Assembly: GCA_009377835.1 (NCBI GenBank)
Contig: WHTG01000006.1
Coordinates: 1-40,536, forward strand
Length of the DNA: 40,536 nt
Reading direction: 5' to 3'
DNA from: Nitriliruptorales bacterium
GTDB taxonomy: Bacteria > Actinomycetota > Nitriliruptoria > Euzebyales > Egibacteraceae
In this document: positions 8,663 through 16,823 of the stretch, one piece after another
Layout: each line of letters starts with the position of its first letter
How positions within the stretch are numbered: the stretch's first letter is position 1
Translations under genes and position numbers: made by a program
Notes under the pieces: generated by a model
Told to the model about the DNA's origin: nothing
The model's database searches: none
What the model saw: only the letters and a program-made list of their open reading frames with translations

Positions 8663-9731
8663 TCAATCCGCCTTCTGCCGGCGGAGGAGGGACCGGAGCA
8701 CTCGGGGGGCCGGGGGATCGGTGGCGCCGTGCCACAGATCCCGCGTCCAGACCAGCCATCCCGTGCCGTATCCGACCGCCAGCGCCACCAGCGCGAACGA
8801 TGTCGGGCGCAGGCCCACTGCCTCGGCGGCGCCACCTGCAAGCAGTGACGAACCCCCGACCGCGAGTGTGGCGAGGCCGAAGTCGAGCGTCATGACCCGG
8901 CCCCGGACCCGGTCCGGCGTCGTGGCCTGAAGGCCGTACGTCGACAGCACCCAGTGGGCGCCACCACCTGCGTGCGCGAGCACCACAAACACACTTGCCG
9001 CAAGGAGCGACTCAGTGAATGGCAGGAACGCGTAGGCAATTCCGTAGGTGACGATGGATGCGCCGCACACGAACAGCATCCGACGCCCGTCCTCACGGCT
9101 GATACGCCGCCCGATGATGGGACCGATCACCGGCCTAGACCGCGTGCGGCCAGCAGCGTCCCGATACCGGCATCGCTCGAGCCGAACCGCAGCAGGGCGA
9201 ACGCCGGCAGGAGTCCCACGATGCCGTTCGCGACCCCGGCGCCGACGAACAGCATCGTTCCCCAGACGCCGCCCATCATCGTCTGCGCCAGCGACAGGTC
9301 CCGCCGTTCGACCATGTTGGGGTGACCGCGCTGACGACGGGTTCGAAGAACGCAGCCAGGGCCGCGATGAGCGCCATGCTGGCAGATTGCCAGCCACGGT
9401 TGTCTCGTGACGTTCGCCACGACGAACAGCAACGCCGGCGCGATCCGCAGCAGGGACGCGTCACCATCGGGGTGCGACGATCGACGCGGTCGGCGAGAAC
9501 GCCCGCCAGTGGCGACACGGCGAACACCGGCAACACGCTGGCGGCGAACACGACGGCGCCGCCCGCAGGGCTGCCCGTCACCTCCGTGACGAGACCGGCG
9601 ACAGCAACCTGGCTGAACCAGTCGCCCATCAGCGACACGACGCTGGACGTGAACAGCAGCCGGAAGTCACGGTTGCGGCGCAGCAGCGCAACGGCAGGGA
9701 CGAGGGTTCGCGCAGAGGTGGTCGCAGACAC
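8663..9731 (-). pseudogene. MFS transporter broken by about four frameshifts
   Basis: Fragments in all three minus-strand frames join into one major-facilitator protein. They run in order from MSATTSARTLVP at 9731 through SVVSLMGDWFSQVAVAGLV and GVLADRVDRRTPMVTR, LLRIAPALLFVVANVTRQPW, SMALIAALAAFFEPVVSAV, then MVERRDLSLAQTMMGG to LLAARGLG, and finally VIGPIIGRRI to the end near 8663. Frame changes fall near 9460, 9385, 9315 and 9135; the last looks like loss of one base in GLGR-VIGP. Relatives of about 400-420 residues are MFS drug- or metabolite-efflux proteins with the conserved DR-x-DRR loop after helix 2. With four indels the gene should be non-functional. A local sequencing fault is the alternative; neighbouring genes are intact. 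Confidence 0.85.
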
Positions 9732-9846
9732 GGCGCGACATCGTCGCAGCTACGTCGAGCCCGCGGTCGGCAGCGCGAGCTGGCGTTCGCGGGTGCTACG
9801 AGGGCGGACGACGCTCTCCGGATGGCCGTCGAGCACGCCTGGTTGA

Positions 9847-11235
9847 TCAGCCCTGCGTGACCAGTCGGCAGAGATAACGTTCCCGCTCCGCCAGCGGCGA
9901 TGTGACACCGGCTTTTGCCAGCCACGACGCGTCGAACTCCAGCGTCGTCGGCACGCGTGCGTTCGCGTCGAAGCGCAGCACGTCGATGCCGCGTTCGTAG
10001 TCGACGACATAGATGTACTCGTTGTCGATCCAGTACGCGGCGGAGGCCGCCCCGACGACCGGCTGGAAGTAACCCTTCTGTGTGATCTCGCCGGTGCTGG
10101 CGTCGACGTTGAGCAAACGCGTGCCATGCTCGTACCACGCCGCAGCCACGTCGTAACTCGCGGGGATCTTCTTACCGGCCGTCAGGTCCTCCGGCTGGAT
10201 GGTGAACCAGTGGCCGGAGCATCCGAGGCCGTTCACCGCCGGGTTGCCGTCCGCGTAGTCGCCGCTGACCGGCCGGAAGACGTCGGCGATCTGCAGCGCG
10301 TCGGTGGTGCCCGGAGTCATGTCCTTGATCCTGTAGGTCGAGAACGGTCCGCTGTCGTCCTGGCAGGTGCCCGAAAAGTTCGTCTCGCCGTTGCCCATCA
10401 GCAGGGCCCCCGGCTTGATCCCCTTCGCGTCGATGCCACGCTGCTTGTACAGCCGCGCGTTCGGCCTCAGGTTGTTGTGCTGATACGCCGTCCGATTCTC
10501 CGTCTGGACCGCCTTGTCACCCTTGACAATGGCAACCGGGTTGAGCGGGTCGGATACATCCAGCGCGGAGATCGGCGTCGTGTCCGTCCACAGCAGGCCG
10601 GTATCGTCGAACTGCAGGTTGTGGCCATTCGTCGGCAGGCCGTTGAGTCGCGCCCAGTTGCGATCGGTCACGACCGGGTTGGTCTTGTCGCGCAGGTCGA
10701 TGATGACTCCCTCGGAGCCGTACACCCAGTCGCACCCGTCGTCGACACAGTCGACGATGTGGCCGGACGGGCCCTCGGTGAAACCGACGATGACGGGCAG
10801 CAGCAGTCCATTGGGGAGGTCTCGCACCTCGACGACGTGCATGTACGTGCCCATGAACTCGCTCATCAGGACCGTGCGCCCGTCACGCGAGACGGTGACG
10901 TCTTCGTTCTCCCAGTGCGGGATCTCAAGATGGCCGAGCAGTTGCGGTTGTGCGGGGTCGTCGACGTCGTAGATGCTCAAGCCCCGCACTCCGGTCATGT
11001 ACAGGCGCTTCTGGCCGTCGACCGTGAGGACACGAGCACCGACACCTGGCGCGTCGTTGCGCAGCGTTCCGATGTACTCAAGGTTCGGTGAGGTGAAGTA
11101 GCCCGCACCCGGGTCGAGGTGCACGAGTGGGCTCACCGGCAAGGCCGAGGTGGTGACCTCGAGGGCGGTGGCCGGAAGGGTGACGGCCGCGGCGACCACC
11201 GCGAAGACAAGCGCGAGCGAAACGCGACGGCGCAT
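9847..11235 (-). CDS. Secreted LVIVD-repeat / beta-propeller-like protein
   Basis: The start at 11235 is preceded by AGGAG with a 7-base gap and gives MRRRVSLALVFAVVAAAVTL, a clear signal peptide. The mature part (about 435 residues) has repeated blades of the LVIVD kind: GVRGLSIYDVDDPAQPQLLG, later VIIDLRDKTNPVV, ISALDVSDPLNPVAIV and YIYVVDYERGIDVLRF. These alternate with His/Asp loops such as SGHIVDCVDDGCDWVYG, where the Cys pair may form a disulfide. LVIVD proteins are exported and of uncertain function. The blades suggest a seven- or eight-bladed propeller. It lies next to the broken MFS gene and is divergent from the GH1 gene, with its own promoter region. Confidence 0.8.
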   Translation of the reverse strand: MRRRVSLALVFAVVAAAVTLPATALEVTTSALPVSPLVHLDPGAGYFTSPNLEYIGTLRNDAPGVGARVLTVDGQKRLYMTGVRGLSIYDVDDPAQPQLLGHLEIPHWENEDVTVSRDGRTVLMSEFMGTYMHVVEVRDLPNGLLLPVIVGFTEGPSGHIVDCVDDGCDWVYGSEGVIIDLRDKTNPVVTDRNWARLNGLPTNGHNLQFDDTGLLWTDTTPISALDVSDPLNPVAIVKGDKAVQTENRTAYQHNNLRPNARLYKQRGIDAKGIKPGALLMGNGETNFSGTCQDDSGPFSTYRIKDMTPGTTDALQIADVFRPVSGDYADGNPAVNGLGCSGHWFTIQPEDLTAGKKIPASYDVAAAWYEHGTRLLNVDASTGEITQKGYFQPVVGAASAAYWIDNEYIYVVDYERGIDVLRFDANARVPTTLEFDASWLAKAGVTSPLAERERYLCRLVTQG

Positions 11236-11383
11236 ACGAAGAGCTCCTGGCGCGATGGATGACGGGTGCGCCGGACCTAACGACCCTCGTCCATTCAGGT
11301 GACGCTGCGCCGTCCGGGCCGTGAATGCCGCCACCCGGGGGATCCACAACGTGGCCGACGGCCTGGGAACCTGACAGTCTTCA

Positions 11384-11401
11384 CTCGCGAACCAACGCGA
11401 G
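11384..11401 (+). promoter_or_regulatory. Hairpin overlapping the GH1 ribosome-binding site
   Basis: CTCGCG, six bases, then CGCGAG form a perfect 6-bp stem with an AACCAA loop. The right arm includes the first two bases of the AGGAG ribosome-binding site (11400-11404) of the GH1 gene. If formed in the mRNA it would partly mask that site. The structure is visible in the sequence; a regulatory role is inference. Confidence 0.35.
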
Positions 11402-11412
11402 GAGTCGCCCGG

Positions 11413-12654
11413 ATGCCGGAGGAGTCACAGCAGTTGCGCCCGGAGGGGCTGGAGGACGTCGCGGCGTTGGAGTCGGGAGCCATCGTGCACGGGCTGCGGT
11501 TTCCGCGCGGATTCGAATGGGGCGCGGCGACGTCCGCATACCAGGTCGAGGGCGGACTGGACGCCACGGACTGGTCGGAGTGGGAACGTCAGCCCCGCGG
11601 TGGCTGCGTCGAAGCGGCCGGTGACGCCGTCGACCACTACCACCGCTTCGGCGAGGACATCGCACTGCTTGCCGACCTCGGTCTCACCGCCTATCGGTTC
11701 TCGATCGAGTGGTCGCGCGTCCAGCCACGTGACGGCGAAATGGACGAGGGCGCACTCGATCATTACGAGGCGATGGTCGAAGCCTGTCATGCGGCCGGCC
11801 TGTCGGCGTGCGTGGCGTTGCACCACTTCACCAATCCGCTGTGGGTGAGCCGTGACGGCGGTTGGGAGAATCCGCGCACCGTCGACCTGTTCACGTCCTT
11901 CTGCACCGCCGTGGCCAGGCGGCTCGGTCCGAAGCTGGACCGCGCGATCACCATCAACGAACCCAACATGCCGCCGCTCCTGGGGTACCTGCTTGGGAGG
12001 TTCCCGCCTGGGAAGCGTGATCCGCAGGCCCGCGAGCGGGTGACGCGGCACTTCCTGCGTGCGCACGAACAGGTGCGCGACGTCCTGAGCGACCATACGG
12101 ACGCTCCGGTCGGCATGGCACTGGCGATGGTGGACTGGCAGCTGGTCGACGGGGGCGAGGAGCATCTGCAGCAACTGCGGGGGCCGCGCGAGGACGTGTT
12201 CCTGCAGGTAGCCCGCGACGATGACTACATCGGCGTCAACACCTATACCCGTCACCGTGTCGGTCGGCACGGCTTCATGGACGTCGAGGAGGGCGTGGAG
12301 CTGACGCACATGGGTTACGAGTTCTGGCCGGATGCCCTGGAGGCGACGGTCAGGCGGGCGGCGGGCGAGACCCGCAGACCTGTGGTCGTGACGGAATGCG
12401 GCATCGGCACCAAGGATGACGCCCGCCGGATCGTGTTCATCGCAGCGACCGTGCGGGGCATCCACAACTGCCTCGCGGCAGGTGTCGACGTACGCGGGTA
12501 CCACTACTGGAGCGCGCTGGACAACTTCGAGTGGAACCACGGGTACGCCCCGCAGTTTGGGATCGTGGCAGTCGACCGCACGACGCAGCAGCGCAGGGTG
12601 AAACCCAGCGGCCGATTCCTCGGCCGAATCGCGCGTGACGCAGGATTGCCCTAG
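11413..12654 (+). CDS. Glycoside hydrolase family 1 (beta-glucosidase-like)
   Basis: A 413-residue (beta/alpha)8-barrel hydrolase. The start at 11413 has AGGAG 8 bases before it; upstream in-frame sequence looks non-coding. GH1 hallmarks are FEWGAATSAYQVEG near 34-47, HYHRFGEDIALLADLGL at 75-91, FSIEWSRVQP, the acid/base in TINEPN (Glu183) and the nucleophile in VTECG (Glu328). Cys replaces the usual Asn after the nucleophile Glu, making TECG instead of TENG. WSALDNFEWNHGY near the end forms the aglycone and sugar site. It lacks a signal peptide, so it acts in the cytoplasm. It is shorter than the usual 440-480. It faces the minus-strand glycosyltransferase operon tail-to-tail, sharing the bases CTAG with the scar gene. 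It may trim an intermediate of that pathway. Confidence 0.92.
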   Translation: MPEESQQLRPEGLEDVAALESGAIVHGLRFPRGFEWGAATSAYQVEGGLDATDWSEWERQPRGGCVEAAGDAVDHYHRFGEDIALLADLGLTAYRFSIEWSRVQPRDGEMDEGALDHYEAMVEACHAAGLSACVALHHFTNPLWVSRDGGWENPRTVDLFTSFCTAVARRLGPKLDRAITINEPNMPPLLGYLLGRFPPGKRDPQARERVTRHFLRAHEQVRDVLSDHTDAPVGMALAMVDWQLVDGGEEHLQQLRGPREDVFLQVARDDDYIGVNTYTRHRVGRHGFMDVEEGVELTHMGYEFWPDALEATVRRAAGETRRPVVVTECGIGTKDDARRIVFIAATVRGIHNCLAAGVDVRGYHYWSALDNFEWNHGYAPQFGIVAVDRTTQQRRVKPSGRFLGRIARDAGLP

Positions 12655-12806
12655 GTGATCGCGTGCCTGGACGGGCACCACTCGATCGTGAGGTCCAGGC
12701 CGTCTTCCGAAGACACCACGGGATCCCACCCAGTAAATGCCGTGCTGACCAACCTGACGTGCCCCGCTCCGATGATGCCGATCTTCAGCCCGTCACCTTC
12801 TTCCAT
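12651..12806 (-). pseudogene. Deletion scar: dehydrogenase N-terminus fused to epimerase C-terminus
   Basis: A 51-codon open frame starts inside the end of the methyltransferase gene (overlap 12785-12806). It begins MEEGDGLKIGIIGAGHV, the first strand and glycine loop of a UDP-glucose-dehydrogenase-type Rossmann fold (compare KIxVIGxGYVGLV). After STAF it continues TGWDPVVSSEDGLDLTIEW to a stop, which matches how NAD-dependent sugar epimerases and decarboxylases end (LGWxPxVxxEEGLxxTIEW). So two ends, possibly from two neighbouring genes (a ugd-type and an epimerase or decarboxylase), appear joined in frame with everything between lost. The Rossmann glycine motif is degraded (GHVR for GHVG). 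The product is too short for catalysis. The family matches are recalled, not searched. Confidence 0.6.
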
Positions 12807-13591
12807 TGTCGTGCCCTGCGCACGGCCAGATCCAGTTCCGAGCGGTCGACCTGCACGTCCGGCGCCGGTTCGCAGAGGTAGATCTCGTGTCCGGGCCGTG
12901 CCGTCACGCGCAGACCCGTCGAGCGGACCATCGCTTCCACCGCAGCGTGGTTCGGTGCCCACCAGTTCGTGTGATCGTCGGCGAGCCGCCCTTCGATGAA
13001 GGCCATCTTGGGCCAGCCTCCCGAGAGCATCCGGTGACGTTCGGCCAACGGCAAGTCATCAGGGACGGTGTCGACGTCGTCACCCGGCATCGTCAGGGTC
13101 TGCAGGACCAGCAGCTTGTCGGTCAGGTCCGCGACGAGGTCGAGTGCCAGCAGCGGGTACCGGAGGTGGTACAGCACTCCCATGAACACCACGAGGTCGA
13201 AGGCCTCGGCGGTGTCGGCCAGGTCGTAGATGGTCCGGCGCTCGAACTCGACGCTGCCGGACATCCCGAACATCTCCGCAGCCCACCGCGCCTGCGTGAG
13301 ATAGTGCTCGTCCTGGTCGATCGCAAGGACGTGTGCGCCCCGCGCCGCAACCTCGAAGGTGTAGAAGCCGGCGTTGCACCCGATGTCGAGCACCCGCCAC
13401 CCCTGAAGATCCTGGGGAATGTGTGGCTCGAGTTGCCGCCACTTGTAGGAGGGATAGTCCGCCAGGGGGTGATCGGGAGCAGTCTGGTGTCCCGTTGGCA
13501 GGTGCAGGTTGTGGAACCACGGTGCCAACATTCGGATCTGCCGACCGATCTCGTCGTCGGGGCTGTCGCCACCCAGTGATTGCAGGGTCAT
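12785..13591 (-). CDS. SAM-dependent methyltransferase, TIGR04290-like
   Basis: A 268-residue class I methyltransferase. Motif I is VLDIGCNAGFYTFEVA (about 67-82), followed by the acidic LAIDQDE, and VVFMGVLYHLRYPL is the motif IV-V region. The N-terminal WFHNLHLPTG and later SYKWRQLEPHIP are typical of the CmoB-like and TIGR04290 groups, which I recall next to sugar genes. It is probably an O- or C-methyltransferase acting on the sugar chain or its lipid. The ATG overlaps the preceding CgeB-like gene by 4 bases (ATGA, 13588-13591). It is the last intact gene of the minus-strand operon. Confidence 0.88.
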   Translation of the reverse strand: MTLQSLGGDSPDDEIGRQIRMLAPWFHNLHLPTGHQTAPDHPLADYPSYKWRQLEPHIPQDLQGWRVLDIGCNAGFYTFEVAARGAHVLAIDQDEHYLTQARWAAEMFGMSGSVEFERRTIYDLADTAEAFDLVVFMGVLYHLRYPLLALDLVADLTDKLLVLQTLTMPGDDVDTVPDDLPLAERHRMLSGGWPKMAFIEGRLADDHTNWWAPNHAAVEAMVRSTGLRVTARPGHEIYLCEPAPDVQVDRSELDLAVRRARQWKKVTG

Positions 13592-14670
13592 GTCGGGCTC
13601 CGTCCGAGTGCCGGTTCCACCGACTGCAGGAGCGCGACCAGTTCTGCTGCCCGCGCATGGGCAGTGTGGTCCCTGAGCACCCGCTCGCGTGCCCGGCGCC
13701 CGATGTCGTGCCGCTGGGGGTCGGCAATGTCTCGCAGGTAGCCGCGTACCTGGTCGCGGTCGTCCGCGATCAGGATCTCCGAGTCGAGGCGGAAGAACTC
13801 ACCGAGCCCCGTCCACCGATCCGAGATGACGGGAACCGCACACGCTGCGGCTTCGAACAACCGCACGCTGGGCGAGCATCCCGCCTGGATCATCTGAGTC
13901 CTTGTGACGTTCAGCGTGAAGCGCTGCGCGTTGTAGAAGCCACCGTGCCGCGGGGGCGGAAGGTGCTCGATGCGCTCGACGTTCAGCGGCCAGTCAATGG
14001 TCTGCGGGTACTGCGGTCCGGCGACTGCGAACCGGCGGGAGGATTCGGCCATGGCGGGTTGCAGCAGCAACTCGTCCAAGCTGGGCTGACGATCCGCGCT
14101 GTACGTGCCGAGGTATCCCAGGTCCCACCGTGGCTCGCGGCCGTCGGGGTAGTAGCCGTCGGGATCAACCATGCAGTAGAACGCCCTCGCACGTGGTGAC
14201 CCGAACTCCCGCTCGAGCCGTTCCAGCGTCGGCCCCCCGGTGAAGGACAGGTACAGCTCGTAGCGGCGGACCAATTCACGGGAGAGGTACTCCTGATCGC
14301 CTGCCTCCAGCTTCTCCAGCGTCACCGGCGTGTCGATGTCGTAGAAGGCCGTCACACCCCGTGCCGTTCGACACACCCAGTTGCCCACGGCGACTCCCTG
14401 GGGAACGTAGGACCCGACGATCACGGCGTCGGCCTCGCGCACGCGGTCCGCGTGGGTACGTGTCAGTTCGTCGAACGACCCGTACAGGAATGTTTCCCCC
14501 CACGGCGGCGCCGGCAGGTCGCGCTGACCGGCGTACCACGGCATGTCCCGTTCCAGGAACGTCACGACGTGCCCTGCTGCTTCGAGCGCGCGCATCAAGC
14601 CTCGGTAGTTCGTGGCGTGCCCGTTGCCCCACGACGACGTGACGGACAGGCCGACGAAGACGATGTCCAT
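13588..14670 (-). CDS. CgeB-like glycosyltransferase 1
   Basis: A 360-residue GT-B protein. The N-terminal Rossmann domain opens MDIVFVGLSVTSSWGNGHAT with a NYRGLMRALEAAGH helix. The C-terminal donor domain has SPSVRLFEAAACAVPVISDR (about 275-300), the CgeB/Glyco_trans_1_2 signature, and WTGLGEFFRLDSEILIADD. ATG directly follows the stop of the previous gene (14670/14671), so translation is coupled. It is the third of three paralogues in tandem, with similar architecture and length. It probably transfers a sugar from a nucleotide donor in the cytoplasm; donor and acceptor are unknown. The spore-glycan protein CgeB is the namesake, but no sporulation role is implied. Confidence 0.87.
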   Translation of the reverse strand: MDIVFVGLSVTSSWGNGHATNYRGLMRALEAAGHVVTFLERDMPWYAGQRDLPAPPWGETFLYGSFDELTRTHADRVREADAVIVGSYVPQGVAVGNWVCRTARGVTAFYDIDTPVTLEKLEAGDQEYLSRELVRRYELYLSFTGGPTLERLEREFGSPRARAFYCMVDPDGYYPDGREPRWDLGYLGTYSADRQPSLDELLLQPAMAESSRRFAVAGPQYPQTIDWPLNVERIEHLPPPRHGGFYNAQRFTLNVTRTQMIQAGCSPSVRLFEAAACAVPVISDRWTGLGEFFRLDSEILIADDRDQVRGYLRDIADPQRHDIGRRARERVLRDHTAHARAAELVALLQSVEPALGRSPT

Positions 14671-15744
14671 CTAGGCGTCCCGTCCCTGGAGAACCGCCTC
14701 GACCCGGGCCGCACGGTCGGCGTAGGTGTGGTCGCGAAGTATCCGCCGGCGCGCGGCGTGCCCGATCGCGCGCGCCTGCTCGGTTGACACGCTGTGCAGG
14801 TACGCCGTGACGTCGTCGCCTCCATGCGCGACGAGCACCTCGGCATCGGGTTCCAGGAACATCTCGATGCCCTCCCACGCATCGGTGATCAGGCAGGCGC
14901 CTGCTCCTGCTGCTTCGAATACCCGGGTGGCCGGCGAATAGCCATTGGCGGCCATCGACTCCCTCGAGATGTTCAGGACCATCCGGGCCGAGCAGTTCAG
15001 GGCGTTGTGGTCTCCCGGGGCGACATGGCCGAGATACCGCAGGTTCTGCGCGCCCGCACGGTCGTCCCACCCGGCTCCTCCGAGCACGAACGTCGCAGAC
15101 GGCGCCCTGCCAACGGCACGGAAGAAGAACTCGTCGACACGGGCTTCGCGGTCGGGCAGGCGGTTGCCCAGGAACGTCAGGTCAGCGGCGAACCGCGGAT
15201 CGGCCGGCACGGGAAAGTGTGTCGACTGGTCCAGTGCGTTGTAGATCGGAAGGCAGCGACGCGCCCCCAGGGCGGCATAGCGACTCACCACAGGGTCACC
15301 GCCCCCATAGGTGAAGATCAGGTCATAACTGCCGATCAGTGACCGCAGACGATCGTGTGGGTCCTGCTCCATCCGACCCAGAGTGGCCGGCGCATCCACG
15401 TCCCAGAAGACCACGATGTTGCCTGGGCGCTTCAACTCCAGCACGGCCTGTTCGAGCACGTCGTCAAAGACCCCGACGCCGCTGGCCTTGACGACGACAT
15501 CCGCGCCCGCTGCGCGTTGCACGGTTCGCCGCACCTGCTCAGCCGTCTCAGCGGCGTAGACGACATCGCGTGCCCAGTCGGGATCGGGAATGTCGCGGTG
15601 CGCCTGGCGGTCGAAGGCGTGGGGTTCGAAGAACGTCACATCATGACCGCGCGTCGCCAGGTTCCTCACGATGCCGCGGTAGTACGTGCACGCGCCGTTC
15701 CAGTACGCCGACACCAGACTGGACCCGAAGAACGCGAACTTCAC
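14671..15744 (-). CDS. CgeB-like glycosyltransferase 2
   Basis: A 357-residue GT-B protein beginning MKFAFFGSSLVSAYWNGACT with the same YYRGIVRNLATRGHDVTFFE helix-strand as its neighbours. An acidic VVFWDVDAPATL loop lies mid-protein and the donor-site signature is SPATRVFEAAGAGACLITDA, followed by WEGIEMFLEPDAEVLVAHGG. The start overlaps the upstream gene stop (ATGA, 15741-15744). It resembles the next gene more than the previous one. Three such enzymes in a row suggest stepwise addition of three sugars or recognition of different acceptors; this is inference. Confidence 0.87.
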   Translation of the reverse strand: MKFAFFGSSLVSAYWNGACTYYRGIVRNLATRGHDVTFFEPHAFDRQAHRDIPDPDWARDVVYAAETAEQVRRTVQRAAGADVVVKASGVGVFDDVLEQAVLELKRPGNIVVFWDVDAPATLGRMEQDPHDRLRSLIGSYDLIFTYGGGDPVVSRYAALGARRCLPIYNALDQSTHFPVPADPRFAADLTFLGNRLPDREARVDEFFFRAVGRAPSATFVLGGAGWDDRAGAQNLRYLGHVAPGDHNALNCSARMVLNISRESMAANGYSPATRVFEAAGAGACLITDAWEGIEMFLEPDAEVLVAHGGDDVTAYLHSVSTEQARAIGHAARRRILRDHTYADRAARVEAVLQGRDA

Positions 15745-16823
15745 GACATCTCCTCGTAGATCGACAGCAGCTCATCGACGCGGTGGGTGCACGTGTGGCG
15801 TGCCCGGATCGTTTCCAGCCCGGACCGCACCAGGCGGTCGGCCAGCCGGGCGTCGCCGAGCACGGCCTTGATCTGTTGTTGCATCTCGGCACCCGAGGAG
15901 GCGAGCAGGTAGTCGCGCCCGGGGCGGAACAGCCGTTCGCTGTCATCCCACGGCGCGCAGATCAACGGGATCCCGCAGGCAAGTGCTTCGAACACCCTGA
16001 TCGTCGGCACGCCATTCAAGCTTCGTGCGTAGGGTCGCCGTGGGATGTGCAGCGTCAGCCGGTGGCGTGCGAACTCCTGCGGCACTCGGTGGTTGGGAAT
16101 CCACCCGCCGAATCGCAGCCCGGCGGCCTTGATGTGATCCACCGCCTCGGGCGGGTAGCGCACCCCGTGGATCGTCCCCGACAGTTCGAGCGCCCGTGCG
16201 GGTGTGAACAGATATTCCTCGAGTTCGCTCTCACGCTCGCCGTCGCCCCAGTTTCCGATCCACACGAGATCGGCGGTGGTCGTCGCCTCGATCGGGTGGA
16301 AGACGCGGGTGTCGGCTGCCTCGTGCCAGGTCCACGCGCGCCGTGACCAACCACGTGCGATGTAGATGTCGCGGATCACCTTGCCGAACGCGAGCACGCC
16401 GTCATAGCCGCTGAGATCGAACTGCTGTATCGACTCCGGTCGCGTCACCGCTCGGTGGTGGGTGTCGTGAAACAGCAGCTTGGACCCAGGCGCGCGGCGG
16501 TGCTGCCCGATGAGCGCGACGAGTTCCGGCTCGTTCCACTCGTGCACGATCACCAGGTCCGCGCCCGACAACACGTCGTGCAGCTCCAGCGACCCCGCGT
16601 CGTAGAGCGTGCTGCGAAGCTGCGGGAACCGCTGGGTGAACTCCGTGACAGCGGCGTCCCCGTGGGTTCGGGCCAGATTCGACCGGCTCCATCCGCCCTG
16701 CGGCTCGAAGACGCCGACGTCGTGGCCGCGGTCGATCAGTTCTGCGACGACCCCACGCAGGAAGTGCGCGTTCCCGTGGTTCCAGTCGGACACCAACGAG
16801 TGAACGAACATCACGATCTTCAC
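15741..16823 (-). CDS. CgeB-like glycosyltransferase 3
   Basis: A GTG at 16823, overlapping the upstream GT4 stop (GTGA), gives 360 residues starting VKIVMFVHSLVSDWNHGNAH. An in-frame ATG 42 bases upstream lies inside the upstream gene and adds an odd tail. The acceptor domain has NAHFLRGVVAELIDRGHDV and the donor domain has VPTIRVFEALACGIPLICAP with WDDSERLFRPGRDYLLA. It also has HEWNEPELV and a His-rich LLFHDTHHRAVT. It is the first of the three paralogues to be translated. The fold and family are clear and the substrates are not. Confidence 0.86.
   Translation of the reverse strand: MKIVMFVHSLVSDWNHGNAHFLRGVVAELIDRGHDVGVFEPQGGWSRSNLARTHGDAAVTEFTQRFPQLRSTLYDAGSLELHDVLSGADLVIVHEWNEPELVALIGQHRRAPGSKLLFHDTHHRAVTRPESIQQFDLSGYDGVLAFGKVIRDIYIARGWSRRAWTWHEAADTRVFHPIEATTTADLVWIGNWGDGERESELEEYLFTPARALELSGTIHGVRYPPEAVDHIKAAGLRFGGWIPNHRVPQEFARHRLTLHIPRRPYARSLNGVPTIRVFEALACGIPLICAPWDDSERLFRPGRDYLLASSGAEMQQQIKAVLGDARLADRLVRSGLETIRARHTCTHRVDELLSIYEEMS

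Noticed and set aside
11425-12729. A 434-codon minus-strand frame opposite GH1
   Set aside because: GH1 motifs on the plus strand are unambiguous and the minus frame has none.
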